Shown piece after piece: positions 7,748 through 16,491 of a DNA stretch of 33,057 nt. Source of the DNA: Rubrimonas sp036770645 (GTDB lineage: Bacteria; Pseudomonadota; Alphaproteobacteria; Rhodobacterales; Rhodobacteraceae); contig DAIPIU010000031.1 of the NCBI GenBank assembly GCA_036770645.1, forward strand, positions 1 to 33,057. Direction: 5' to 3'. The notes under the pieces were generated by a model. That model ran no database searches. It was given only the letters and a program-made list of their open reading frames with translations, and was not told where the DNA came from. Numbering within the stretch: the first letter of the stretch is position 1; the number at the start of each line of letters is the position of its first letter. The position numbers and the translations under genes were made by a program.

Positions 7748-10246
7748 ATGACCATCGCCGTCGTCGTCGCCATCGTCGCCGCGCTGTTCCTGCTCACCGG
7801 GCTGTCCGAGCCGCTGGCGGCGCGGCTGCGGCTGCCCTTCTCCGTGGTGCTGGCGGCGGTGGGCGTGGCCATCGGCGCCGGCGCGATCTGGTTCCTGCGC
7901 ACCGACCTGACCGATGCGCTGAACCCGGTGGCCGAGGCCATCGTGGCGCTGCCGATCACCGCCGACGTGTTCCTGTTCGTGTTCCTGCCGACGCTGCTGT
8001 TCCAGGCGACGCTTGGGCTGAACCTGCGGCGCATGGCCGACGACGCGGCCCCCGTGCTGCTGCTGGCGGTGGTGGCGGTGGTGCTGGCGACCCTGTCGGT
8101 CGGATACGCGCTGTCCTGGACCACGGACCTGCCGCTGATGGCCTGCCTGCTGATCGGGGCCATCGTCTCGACCACCGACCCCTCGGCCGTGGTGGGCATC
8201 TTCCGCAACCTCGCCGCGCCGCGGCGGCTGTCGCGCATCATCGAGGGCGAGAGCCTGCTGAACGACGCCGCGGCCATCGCGCTGTTCGGCCTGTTCGTCG
8301 GCTTCGTGTCGATGAACGTGCCCGACCCCGACATCGAGGACGCGCTGGCGCGCTTTCCGCTGCTGATGGCCGGGGGCGCTGCGGTCGGCTGGGCCTTCGC
8401 GCGGCCGGCGGTTTGGCTGATGGGGCGGCTGGGGCGGCGCGAGCTGGCGGTGGTCAGCGTCTCGGTGGCGCTGCCCTACCTCGCCTATGTCGCGGCCGAG
8501 CGCCTGCTGGGCGTCTCCGGCGTCATCGCGGTGGTGGCGGCGGCGATGACGGTGAACCTGATGGGGGCCGGGCGGCTCGACCCCGGCGCGCGCGCGCGGC
8601 TGACCGAGGCCTGGGACCTGCTTTCGCACTGGGCCGGCGCGCTGATCTTTGTGCTGGCCGCGCTGCTGATCCCGCGGCTGCTGGAATACCTGCGCCCCTC
8701 CGATCTCGGGCTCGTCCTGGTGGTGGCCGGCGCCGCGATGGCCTCGCGCGCGGTCATCCTGTTCGGGCTGATGCCGCTGCTGACCGCGCTGCGCCTGTCG
8801 CCGCCGGTCAGCGCGCCCTACCGCCTCGCGATCCTGTGGGGCGGGCTGCGCGGGGCGGTCACGCTGGCGCTGGCGCTGGCCGTGACCGAAAGCCCCTTCA
8901 TCGGGGCCGAGACCAAGCGGCTCGTGGGCATCCTCGCCACCGGCTACACGCTGTTCACCCTGATCGTGCAGGGCGCGACGCTGCGCTGGGTGATCGGGCG
9001 GCTGGGGCTCGACCGTCTGTCGCCGCTCGACGCCGCGCTGGCCGATCAGGTGGTCGCGGTCGCGCTTCAGCAGGTGCGCGAGGACGTGGCCGAAACCACG
9101 GCCGAGCACGGGCTGAGCCACGACATCACGCGCGCGGAGGCCAAGGCCTTCGCCGAAAGGCTCGACGCCGCCGTGGCGCAGGCCGAGGCGGGGGCGGACA
9201 TCCTCGACCGCGACCGCGTCACGCTGGGCCTCATCGCGCTGGCGGGGGCCGAGCGCGACCTGATCCTCGAGGCCTTCCGCGACGCCGCCATCTCGGCCCG
9301 GCTGGCCGAGCGCATGCTGTCCGACGCCGACCGGGTGATCGAGCGCACCCGCGCCGAGGGGCGCGTCGGCTGGCTGCGCGCCGCGCGCCTGTCGCTGGGC
9401 CATGGCGCGGCCCTGCGCCGGGCGCTGCGCCTGCACGAGGGCTTCGGCCTGTCGGGGCCGCTGGCGCGCCGCACCGGCGACCGCTTCGAGCTGCTGCTGA
9501 CCCAGCGCGCCATCCTGGCCGGGCTGGGGGGCTTCATCGACCGCCGCATCCGGCGCATCCACGGCCGCCGGGTGTCGGATCTGCTGCGCGAGATGCTGGC
9601 GCGGCGCTCCGAGGAGATCGCGGAGGCGCTGGACGGGCTGCGGCTGCAGTTCCCCGGCCATGCCGAGGAGCTCGAGCGCCGCTTCATCCGCCGCGCCGCC
9701 CTGCGGTTCGAGGCCCGCGAATACGACCGGCTGCGCGAGGACGGGCTGATCGGGCCGGAGCTGCACGCCACGCTCGTCGCGCGCATCGACGCCGCGCGCG
9801 CCGCGACCGAGCGCCGGCCGCAGCTCGACGTGGCGCTGCGCAAGGTGGCGCTGGTCCGCCGGTTCCCGCCCTTCGCCGACCTCGACGAGGCCGGGCTGCG
9901 GCGGCTGGCCCGCGCGCTCAGCACCCATTACGCCGAGCCGGGCGAGCTGCTGCTGTCGCGCGACGCGGCCCCGCGGGTGGTGCGCTTCATCGCCTCGGGC
10001 GCGGTCGAGCTCGACACCGCCGGCCAAAGGCTGCGCCTCGGGCCCGGCGAGATGTTCGGCCAGCTCGGCATCCTCGCCCGCGGGCGCAGGCGCACCCAGG
10101 CCCGCGCGCTGACCCATTGCACCATCCTGTCGCTCGACGAGGCGCGCTTCCTGCGCCTGCTGCGGCGCAGCCCCGCGCTGCGCGCCGCGGTGCTCGACAG
10201 CGCCGCCCGGCGCGGCGTCGCCCTGACGCTCGAGGCGGCCGCCTGA
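7748..10246 (+). CDS. SOS1-like CPA1 Na+/H+ antiporter with C-terminal cyclic-nucleotide-binding-type domain
   Basis: From ATG 7748 this is an 832-residue membrane protein. Residues 1 to about 420 form a multi-pass NhaP/CPA1 domain with STTDPSAVVGIFRNL, EGESLLNDAAAIALF and ILWGGLRGAVTLALAL, all diagnostic of the family. A soluble helical region of about 280 residues follows, then a cyclic-nucleotide-binding-type beta roll from about residue 706 (FPPFADLDEAGLRRLA). In its phosphate-binding cassette the usual FGE-ALL is replaced by FGQLGIL, while the downstream arginine pattern RRRTQARA is kept. The layout resembles plant SOS1. It probably exports Na+ (or K+) for H+. ATG 7691 is an alternative start; neither has a good ribosome binding site. 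Confidence 0.88.
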   Translation: MTIAVVVAIVAALFLLTGLSEPLAARLRLPFSVVLAAVGVAIGAGAIWFLRTDLTDALNPVAEAIVALPITADVFLFVFLPTLLFQATLGLNLRRMADDAAPVLLLAVVAVVLATLSVGYALSWTTDLPLMACLLIGAIVSTTDPSAVVGIFRNLAAPRRLSRIIEGESLLNDAAAIALFGLFVGFVSMNVPDPDIEDALARFPLLMAGGAAVGWAFARPAVWLMGRLGRRELAVVSVSVALPYLAYVAAERLLGVSGVIAVVAAAMTVNLMGAGRLDPGARARLTEAWDLLSHWAGALIFVLAALLIPRLLEYLRPSDLGLVLVVAGAAMASRAVILFGLMPLLTALRLSPPVSAPYRLAILWGGLRGAVTLALALAVTESPFIGAETKRLVGILATGYTLFTLIVQGATLRWVIGRLGLDRLSPLDAALADQVVAVALQQVREDVAETTAEHGLSHDITRAEAKAFAERLDAAVAQAEAGADILDRDRVTLGLIALAGAERDLILEAFRDAAISARLAERMLSDADRVIERTRAEGRVGWLRAARLSLGHGAALRRALRLHEGFGLSGPLARRTGDRFELLLTQRAILAGLGGFIDRRIRRIHGRRVSDLLREMLARRSEEIAEALDGLRLQFPGHAEELERRFIRRAALRFEAREYDRLREDGLIGPELHATLVARIDAARAATERRPQLDVALRKVALVRRFPPFADLDEAGLRRLARALSTHYAEPGELLLSRDAAPRVVRFIASGAVELDTAGQRLRLGPGEMFGQLGILARGRRRTQARALTHCTILSLDEARFLRLLRRSPALRAAVLDSAARRGVALTLEAAA

Positions 10247-10421
10247 CGCCCGTCCGGCGCGGCGGGCGGCCGCGCCGCGGCCCGCGTCGCGGCGTCCGGC
10301 GCTGGCGGCCGTCATGGGCGCGTCCCAGATAGGGGTTGACGCGGCGCCGCGGCTGCGGGTTCAACGCGGCGACGCGGCCGCGGCGATGACGGCGCGGCGG
10401 CAGACATCCGGGGCACGGCGC

Positions 10422-12209
10422 ATGAGCGACCAGAAGAACATGATCATGGCGGCTGTGCTCAGCTTCCTCGTGATCGTCGTCTGGCAGTATTTCTTCGTGC
10501 CGCCGCCGCCCGAGCCCGTCGCGGTGGCCGAGCAGGGCGCGGACCCCTCCGCCCCCCCGCCCGTGGCCGCCGCCGCGACGCCCGCGCCCGTGCTGCGCGC
10601 GGAGGCGCTGGCCGCCGCGCCCCGCGTGCCCATCGCCACGCCCCGGCTGACCGGCTCGGTCTCGCTGCGCGGCGGGCGCATCGACGACCTGCACCTCGCC
10701 GCCTTCCGCGAGACGCTCGATCCCGACAGCGACACTGTCACGCTGCTGTCGCCCTTCGGGGCCTCGAACCCCTATTACGCCGTCTGGGGCTGGGTGCCCG
10801 CGCAGGGCTCGCAGACCGGGCCGCTGCCCGCCGCCGACACCGCATGGACGGTCGAGAGCGGCGACACGCTGGCCCCCGGCCGGCCGCTGACGCTGGCGTG
10901 GGAGAACGGCGCGGGCCTGACCTTCCGCCGGACGCTCAGCATCGACGACCACTACATGTTCACCGTCACCCAGTCCGTCACCAACGGCGGCGCCGGGCCG
11001 GTGACGCTCGCCCCCTGGGGCACGGTCGCCCGCCACGGCGTCCCGCCGCTCGTCAACATCTACATCCTGCACGAGGGCGCCATCGGCGTCGCCGACGGGC
11101 AGCTGCGCGAGATCGACTACGACGACATGCTCGAGATGCCGGTGGACCCCTTCGAGGGCGCGCCGGCCGAGCGCGTGGCGGTCACGACCAATGGCTGGCT
11201 GGGCTTCACCGACAAGTTCTGGCTGACCGCCTTCGCCGGCGGGCCGGAGCACCCCTTCACCGCCGTCTACAAGGCCGCCCAGACGGCGGGGGGCCCGGTG
11301 TTCCAGGCCGACATGCGCCAGCCGCCCCTGACGGTCGCCCCCGGCGAGACGGCGCAGGCGGTCAGCAAGTTCTTCGCGGGCGCCAAAGAGGCGCGGCTGC
11401 TCCAGGCCTACGAGCGCGACCTCGGCATCGACCGCTTCGTGGACGCGGTGGACTGGGGCTGGTTCTTCTTCCTGACCAAGCCGATCCACTGGCTGCTGAT
11501 GTTCATCCACGACATCGTGGGCAACATGGGCTGGGCGATCATCCTGCTGACCGTGGTGATCAAGACCATCCTGTTCCCGTTGGCCTACAAGTCCTTCGTC
11601 GCCATGTCGCGCATGAAGCAGCTCCAGCCCGAGATGGAGAAGCTGAAGGAACGCGCCGGCGACGACAAGATGAAGCTCCAGCAGGAGATGATCGCGCTCT
11701 ACAAGCGCGAGAAGGTCAACCCGGCCGCGGGGTGCCTGCCGATCCTGATGCAGATCCCGATCTTCTTCTCGCTGTACAAGGTGATCTTCGTCTCGCTGGA
11801 ACTGCGCCATGCGCCGTTCATCGGCTGGATCCGCGACCTGTCGGCGCCGGATCCGTCGTCCTGGATGAACCTGTTCGGCCTGCTGCCGTTCGAGACCACG
11901 GCGATACCGGCGATCCTGGCCCTGTTCTCGATCGGCGTCTATCCGATCTTCCTCGGCATCTCGATGTGGATGCAGCAGAAGCTGAACCCGGCCCCGACCG
12001 ACCCGACGCAGGCGCAGATCTTCGCCATCATGCCGTGGATGTTCATGTTCCTGATGGGCCAGTTCGCCGCCGGCCTGGTGGTCTACTGGATCGCGAACAA
12101 CGTGCTGACCTTCATCCAGCAGTACAGCATCATGCGCAGCCAGGGCGTGGACGTGGATTTCTTCGGCAACGTCAAGCGCAGCTTCAAGCGCCGGCGTCCG
12201 GCGGAATAG
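10422..12209 (+). CDS. yidC: Membrane protein insertase YidC
   Basis: YidC inserts and folds inner-membrane proteins, alone or with SecYEG. From ATG 10422 it is 595 residues. An N-terminal membrane anchor (MIMAAVLSFLVIVVWQYFF) is followed by a proline/alanine linker, a large periplasmic domain (about residues 75-340), then the conserved core beginning WGWFFFLTKPIHWLL and including KMKLQQEMIALYKREKVNP, AAGCLPILMQIPIFFSLYKV and FMFLMGQFAAGLVVYWIANN. It ends in a basic tail. The frame is open upstream but the protein start fits the anchor. The rpmH, rnpA and yidD genes often found before yidC are absent here. Confidence 0.96.
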   Translation: MSDQKNMIMAAVLSFLVIVVWQYFFVPPPPEPVAVAEQGADPSAPPPVAAAATPAPVLRAEALAAAPRVPIATPRLTGSVSLRGGRIDDLHLAAFRETLDPDSDTVTLLSPFGASNPYYAVWGWVPAQGSQTGPLPAADTAWTVESGDTLAPGRPLTLAWENGAGLTFRRTLSIDDHYMFTVTQSVTNGGAGPVTLAPWGTVARHGVPPLVNIYILHEGAIGVADGQLREIDYDDMLEMPVDPFEGAPAERVAVTTNGWLGFTDKFWLTAFAGGPEHPFTAVYKAAQTAGGPVFQADMRQPPLTVAPGETAQAVSKFFAGAKEARLLQAYERDLGIDRFVDAVDWGWFFFLTKPIHWLLMFIHDIVGNMGWAIILLTVVIKTILFPLAYKSFVAMSRMKQLQPEMEKLKERAGDDKMKLQQEMIALYKREKVNPAAGCLPILMQIPIFFSLYKVIFVSLELRHAPFIGWIRDLSAPDPSSWMNLFGLLPFETTAIPAILALFSIGVYPIFLGISMWMQQKLNPAPTDPTQAQIFAIMPWMFMFLMGQFAAGLVVYWIANNVLTFIQQYSIMRSQGVDVDFFGNVKRSFKRRRPAE

Positions 12210-12213
12210 CCTC

Positions 12214-12966
12214 GTGGCCGCGACCCTCGCCGCGATCTGGCGCCATCCGGTCAAGAGCCTCGGCCGCGAGGCGCTCGACGCCGTGCGCCTCGAACCCGGC
12301 GCCTGCCTGCCCTTCGACCGGCGCTGGGCGCTGGCCCATCGCGCCAGCCGCTTCGACGACGCGAACCCCGCCTGGGTCGAGTGCCGCAACTTCGCCCGCG
12401 TGACCCTCTCGCATCCGCTGATGGCGGTCGAGGCCGCCTGGGACGAGGCCGCGCGCCGCCTGACCCTGACCCGCCCCGGCGCGGCGCCGCTGACCGCCGA
12501 CCCGGACGCGCCCGACGGCGCGCGGGCCGTCGCCGGCTGGGCGCAGGCCGCGGCGGGCGACGCCCAGCCGGGGCCGTTCCGGCTGGTGCGCGCGCCGCAA
12601 GCCATGACCGACAGCGACTGGCCCTCCGTCTCCATCGGCTCGCTCGCTTCGCTGCGCGCGCTGGGCCAGCGCATGGGCGTCGCGCTCGACCCGCGGCGCT
12701 TCCGCATGAACCTCTGGCTCGACGGCCTCGCCCCCTGGGAGGAGCGCGGCTGGGAGGGGCGCGAGATCGCCATCGGCCCCGTCCGCCTGCGCGTGCGCGA
12801 GCGCACCTGGCGCTGCGTCGCCACGGAGGTCGCGCCCGACACCGGCCGCCGCGACGCCCCGGTGCTCGACGCCCTGCGCGCGGCGCTGGGGGACACCGAT
12901 TTCGGCGTCTACGCGGAAGTGGTCGCGGGCGGCGAGATCCGCCTCGGCGCCGCGGTCGCGGCGTGA
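12214..12966 (+). CDS. MOSC domain-containing protein
   Basis: This 250-residue protein has the MOSC N-terminal beta-barrel start (IWRHPVKSLGREAL, LPFDRRWALAH) and the MOSC core with RFRMNLWLDGL, the cofactor cysteine in RTWRCVATEVAPDTGRRD, and the family proline/TGRRD pattern. MOSC proteins bind the molybdenum cofactor or act on sulfur-containing or N-hydroxylated compounds; the specific role here is unknown. The GTG start is 5 bases after the yidC stop, so it is probably cotranscribed. Its stop overlaps the next gene (GTGA). yidC-MOSC-engB order is typical of Rhodobacterales. Confidence 0.88.
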   Translation: MAATLAAIWRHPVKSLGREALDAVRLEPGACLPFDRRWALAHRASRFDDANPAWVECRNFARVTLSHPLMAVEAAWDEAARRLTLTRPGAAPLTADPDAPDGARAVAGWAQAAAGDAQPGPFRLVRAPQAMTDSDWPSVSIGSLASLRALGQRMGVALDPRRFRMNLWLDGLAPWEERGWEGREIAIGPVRLRVRERTWRCVATEVAPDTGRRDAPVLDALRAALGDTDFGVYAEVVAGGEIRLGAAVAA

Positions 12967-13598
12967 CCGCGGCGCCGCTGCCCGACCCGATGGCCGCGCA
13001 TCCGATCCCGGCCCATCCCCGGGTCGGGCTGCTGCGCCCCGTCGCGCAGGGCCGCGCCAACGTCTCGGTCGGCGAATGGACCTACGCCGACGACCCCGCG
13101 GGGCTCGCGGACTTCTTCGAGCGCCGGGTGCTCTACCACTTCGATTTCATCGGCGACCGCCTCGTGATCGGCCGCTTCTGCGCCATCGCCGAGGGCGCGC
13201 GCTTCGTGATGGGGGGCGGATCGCACGCGATGGGCGGCTTCTCGACCTATCCCTTCGAGATCTTCGGCCTCGACGCCGGCGCGGCCTCCGACGACCCGCC
13301 TCGGGACACCGTGATCGGCAACGACGTCTGGATCGGCCGCGAGGCGATGATCCTGCCCGGCGCGCGCATCGGCAGCGGGGCGGTGGTCGGGGCCGGCGCG
13401 GTGGTCGCGGGCGAAGTGGCCCCCTATGCGGTGGTCGCGGGCAACCCCGCGCGCGAGCTCCGCCGGCGCTTCGACGCCGCGACCGTCGCCGCGCTGCTCG
13501 ACCTCGCCTGGTGGGACTGGCCGCCCGACCGGATCGCGGCCGCCGCCCCGGCCATACGCGGGGCCGACCTCGCCGCGCTGCGGGCCCGCGCGCCATGA
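12963..13598 (+). CDS. Xenobiotic (CatB/Vat-type) hexapeptide acyltransferase
   Basis: This protein of 211 residues (GTG 12963) or 202 (ATG 12990) is a left-handed beta-helix acyltransferase of the CatB/Vat group. Visible features are FIGDRLVIGRFCAIAEGARF, the GGSHAMGGFSTYPFEIFG segment with the likely catalytic histidine, and hexapeptide repeats VIGNDVWIGREAMILPGARI followed by GSGAVVGAGAVVAG and VVAGNPAREL. Group members acetylate chloramphenicol, streptogramins or unknown alcohols; resistance is not implied by sequence alone. It overlaps both neighbours by 4 bases (GTGA with the MOSC gene, ATGA with engB), so it is tightly built into this operon. Confidence 0.87.
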   Translation: MTAAPLPDPMAAHPIPAHPRVGLLRPVAQGRANVSVGEWTYADDPAGLADFFERRVLYHFDFIGDRLVIGRFCAIAEGARFVMGGGSHAMGGFSTYPFEIFGLDAGAASDDPPRDTVIGNDVWIGREAMILPGARIGSGAVVGAGAVVAGEVAPYAVVAGNPARELRRRFDAATVAALLDLAWWDWPPDRIAAAAPAIRGADLAALRARAP

Positions 13599-14224
13599 GC
13601 TTCACCGACGACGAGATCGAGGCGGCGCGCAAGCTGTTCGCCGGCCCCGTGACCTTCGCCAAGGGCGTCGTGGCGCTCGACGGCCTGCCGCCGGCCGACC
13701 GCCCGGAGGTCTGCTTCGCGGGCCGGTCGAACGTGGGCAAATCCTCGCTGATCAACGCCCTGACCGGGCGGCGCGACCTCGCCCGCGCCTCGAACACACC
13801 CGGCCGCACGCAGGAGATCAACTATTTCGACCTCGGCGGGCGCGCCTGGCTGGTCGACCTGCCGGGCTACGGCTACGCCGAGGCCCCGAAGGCGCTGGTG
13901 GCGCGCTGGCAGGCGCTGATCAAGGCGTATCTCTCGGGCCGCCCGACCCTGCGCCGCGCCTTCGTGCTGATCGACGGGCGCCACGGGGTGAAGGCGGTGG
14001 ACGGCGAGATCATGGGCCTGCTCGACGGGGCCGCCGTCAGCTACCAGGCGGTGATGACCAAGGCCGACAAGCCGAAACCCGACGCGGTCGAGGCCGTGCG
14101 GGCCGCCGTCGCGCTCGCGCTCGCGAAGCGTCCGGCGGCGCATCCCGAGATCGCCGTCACCTCCTCCGAGACCGGCGCCGGCATCCCCGAACTGCGCGCC
14201 GCCATCGCCGCCCTGACCGCCTGA
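13595..14224 (+). CDS. engB: Ribosome biogenesis GTP-binding protein EngB/YsxC
   Basis: EngB is an essential small GTPase for 50S assembly. The 209-residue protein has all GTPase motifs: GRSNVGKSSLINALTG (G1), TPGRTQEINYFDL (G2), DLPGYGYAEAP (G3) and MTKADKPKP (G4). The N-terminal EVCFAGRSN context is typical. The ATG overlaps the acyltransferase stop by 4 bases. A 99-base GC-rich gap with no recognisable terminator separates it from the MFS gene. Confidence 0.96.
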   Translation: MSFTDDEIEAARKLFAGPVTFAKGVVALDGLPPADRPEVCFAGRSNVGKSSLINALTGRRDLARASNTPGRTQEINYFDLGGRAWLVDLPGYGYAEAPKALVARWQALIKAYLSGRPTLRRAFVLIDGRHGVKAVDGEIMGLLDGAAVSYQAVMTKADKPKPDAVEAVRAAVALALAKRPAAHPEIAVTSSETGAGIPELRAAIAALTA

Positions 14225-14323
14225 CGCCGCGGCCCGCCCGCCGCCGCCTGTCCCCGGCGCGACGCCGCGGCTGTCGCGGGCGGGCGCGACGGGCGCGCGG
14301 CGCGCGCCCATCCTCGCGCCGCC

Positions 14324-15556
14324 ATGCCCGTCCTGCCCCGCGCCCCGGACATCCGCGCCTTCGCCCTGCTCGGCGCCGCCGAGGCGGCCGTGCGGGGGCT
14401 GACCATCTCGGCCCTGCCGCTGGCGGCCTATGCCGCGCTGGGCGACGCTGCCGCGCTCAGCGCGCTCTACACCGCCGCGGGCGTGGCAGCGCTGGGCCTG
14501 TCGCTGGTCCTGCCCGCGCTGGGCCGGCGCCTGCGGCGGCGCACGCTGTATCTGGCGGGGCTCGCGGGTTTCGCGCTGTCGGGCCTGTGCGGCGCGGCGG
14601 GCGGCGCCGCCACCGGGGCGGCCGTGGTTCTCGGGGCCTGGGCGACGGTGATCGCGACCGTCTGCTTCAACGCCTATCTCATGGAGCAGGTGCCCCGCGC
14701 CGCGCTGGGGCGGGCCGAGGCGCTGCGGCTGTTCTGGTCCGGGCCCGCCTGGCTCGCCGGGCCGTTCATCGGCGTCTGGATGATGGCGGAACTGCACCCC
14801 GCCGCGCCCTTCCTGCTGTCCGCGGCCGGCGCGGCGGCCACCGCCGCCCTTTTCCTGCGGCTGGGCCTCGCGGGGCCGCGCCCGGCGCGCCGGGCGGCGG
14901 TGGCGCATCCGCTGGCCCATCTGGCGCGCTTCGCCCGCCAGCCTCGCCTCGTCGCGGGCTGGGCGCTGGCCACGACGCGCTCCTGCGGCTGGATGGCGTT
15001 CTACATCTACGTCCCGGTCTACGCCGTTCAGTCCGGCCTGGGCGAGAAGGCGGGGGGCCTGATCGTCTCGGCCGGCGCCGCCTTCCTGCTGGCCTCGCCG
15101 CTGTTCGGGCGGCTGCTGGCGCGGATCGGGGTGCGCGCCGCGGTGGTGGCGGGCTTCGCGGGCGGCGCCGTCGGCTGGGCGCTGGCGGCCCTGCTGGCCC
15201 CGCACGCCCCGGTGGCGGCGGCCGGGGCGCTGCTGGGGGCGGCGGCCTGCATGGTGCTGCTGGACCTGTGCGCCGGCCTGCCCTTCCTCGCGGCCGTCCG
15301 GCCCGCCCAGCGCGACGAGATGGCGGCGGTCTATGCCAGCTTCCGCGAGACCTCGCTGGTCGCGACGCCCGCGCTCGGCGGGGCGATCCTCGCCGTCGCC
15401 CCCCTGCCGGCGGTGTTCCTGGCGGTCGCGGGGGGCTACGGGGCCGCGGCGCTGGCGGCGCGCCGGCTGCCGCGGCGGCTCGGCCGGCCGCGGCCCGGGC
15501 CGCCCGCGCCGGCTGCGGGCGCGCCGGGACTGGCCGCGCCCGCCGGGGCGCAGTAA
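14324..15556 (+). CDS. Major facilitator superfamily transporter
   Basis: A 410-residue, very hydrophobic protein of about 12 membrane segments. It has short basic cytoplasmic loops after hydrophobic pairs (RRLRRRTLYLAG, near residue 70) and repeated glycine/alanine-rich helices, consistent with MFS drug/sugar exporters. I cannot name a substrate. No good ribosome binding site is visible before ATG 14324. It sits between engB and argB, which are adjacent or nearly so in many Rhodobacterales, so it looks like an insertion into a conserved order. The last 30 residues are Pro/Ala rich and probably cytoplasmic. Confidence 0.8.
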   Translation: MPVLPRAPDIRAFALLGAAEAAVRGLTISALPLAAYAALGDAAALSALYTAAGVAALGLSLVLPALGRRLRRRTLYLAGLAGFALSGLCGAAGGAATGAAVVLGAWATVIATVCFNAYLMEQVPRAALGRAEALRLFWSGPAWLAGPFIGVWMMAELHPAAPFLLSAAGAAATAALFLRLGLAGPRPARRAAVAHPLAHLARFARQPRLVAGWALATTRSCGWMAFYIYVPVYAVQSGLGEKAGGLIVSAGAAFLLASPLFGRLLARIGVRAAVVAGFAGGAVGWALAALLAPHAPVAAAGALLGAAACMVLLDLCAGLPFLAAVRPAQRDEMAAVYASFRETSLVATPALGGAILAVAPLPAVFLAVAGGYGAAALAARRLPRRLGRPRPGPPAPAAGAPGLAAPAGAQ

Positions 15557-15606
15557 AAGGGCCCCGTCGAGGATGGGGGATCCCGCCGGTGGAGAAGTCG
15601 CGCGCC

Positions 15607-16491
15607 ATGAAACGGGACTGGATCGCCACCGCCCGCACGCTGTCGGAGGCCGTGCCCTTCCTCCAGCGCTACGACGACAAGGTCGTGGTCATCAAGTTCG
15701 GCGGCCACGCCATGGGCGACGACGCCGCGATGGCCAGCTTCGCCCGCGACGTGGTGCTGATGAAGCAGTGCAACGTGCACCCGGTCGTCGTGCATGGAGG
15801 CGGCCCGCAGATCGCGGCGATGCTCAAGCGCGTCGGCGTCGAATCGGAATTCGTGGACGGGTTGCGCGTGACCGACAAGGCCACCGTCGAAGTGGTCGAG
15901 ATGGTGCTGGCCGGCGCCATCAACAAGCGCATCGTCAGCGCCATCAACGACCAGGGCGGTCGCGCCGTCGGCGTCTGCGGCAAGGACGCGCGGCTGCTGA
16001 TCTGCGAGAAGGTCACGCGCACCAAGCGCGACCCCGAAAGCCGCATCGAGCAGGTGCTGGACCTCGGCTTCGTGGGCGAGCCGCGCGAGGTCAACCCCGC
16101 CATCCTCGAGACCATGCTGCGCGCCGAGTTCATCCCCGTCGTCGCCCCGGTCGGCGCGGGCCGCGCGGGCGAGACCTTCAACGTCAACGCCGACACCGCC
16201 GCCGGCGCCATCGCCGGGGCGCTGAAGGCCGAACGCCTGCTGCTGCTGACCGATGTCGAGGGCGTGAAGGACGCGGACGGCGACGTGCTGACCGATCTCA
16301 GCCCCCAGCAGGTGCGCCGGCTGATCGAGGACGGGGTGATCCGCGGCGGCATGATCCCCAAGGTCGAGACCGCGCTCGCGGCCATCGGGCAGGGGGTGGG
16401 CGCCGCCGTCATCCTCGACGGCCGCGCGCCGCACGCCTGCCTGCTGGAACTGTTCACCGCGCATGGGGCCGGGACCCTGCTGCGGCCATGA
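15607..16491 (+). CDS. argB: Acetylglutamate kinase
   Basis: ArgB phosphorylates N-acetylglutamate in arginine synthesis. The 294-residue protein shows the amino-acid kinase motifs VVVIKFGGHAMGDD, HPVVVHGGGPQIAAML, NVNADTAAGAIAGAL, LTDVEGVKDADGDVL and IRGGMIPKVETALAA. The arginine-sensitive type is suggested by the N-terminal helix (WIATARTLSEAVPFLQRY). ATG 15607 is chosen; an in-frame GTG at 15589 would add six residues. It overlaps rpe by 4 bases (ATGA), so the two are coupled. Confidence 0.96.
   Translation: MKRDWIATARTLSEAVPFLQRYDDKVVVIKFGGHAMGDDAAMASFARDVVLMKQCNVHPVVVHGGGPQIAAMLKRVGVESEFVDGLRVTDKATVEVVEMVLAGAINKRIVSAINDQGGRAVGVCGKDARLLICEKVTRTKRDPESRIEQVLDLGFVGEPREVNPAILETMLRAEFIPVVAPVGAGRAGETFNVNADTAAGAIAGALKAERLLLLTDVEGVKDADGDVLTDLSPQQVRRLIEDGVIRGGMIPKVETALAAIGQGVGAAVILDGRAPHACLLELFTAHGAGTLLRP

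Noticed and set aside
7250..10315. A 1021-codon minus-strand frame opposite the antiporter
   Set aside because: It is an antisense shadow with Gln/Arg/Ala bias; the antiporter on the other strand has clear family motifs.
10335..10370. TTGACG and GTTCAACG upstream of yidC as a promoter or dyad
   Set aside because: The -10 element is not recognisable and the inverted pair is short, so I did not annotate it.
9987..12896. A 969-codon open frame on the minus strand opposite yidC and its neighbours
   Set aside because: It mirrors genuine plus-strand genes, is rich in Arg, Ala, Gln and His as expected from antisense GC-rich DNA, and shows no family motif.
12963..13598. Antibiotic resistance gene, because of similarity to CatB/Vat acyltransferases
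   Set aside because: The fold family includes many housekeeping acyltransferases; the gene is built into a core operon and nothing suggests a resistance cassette.
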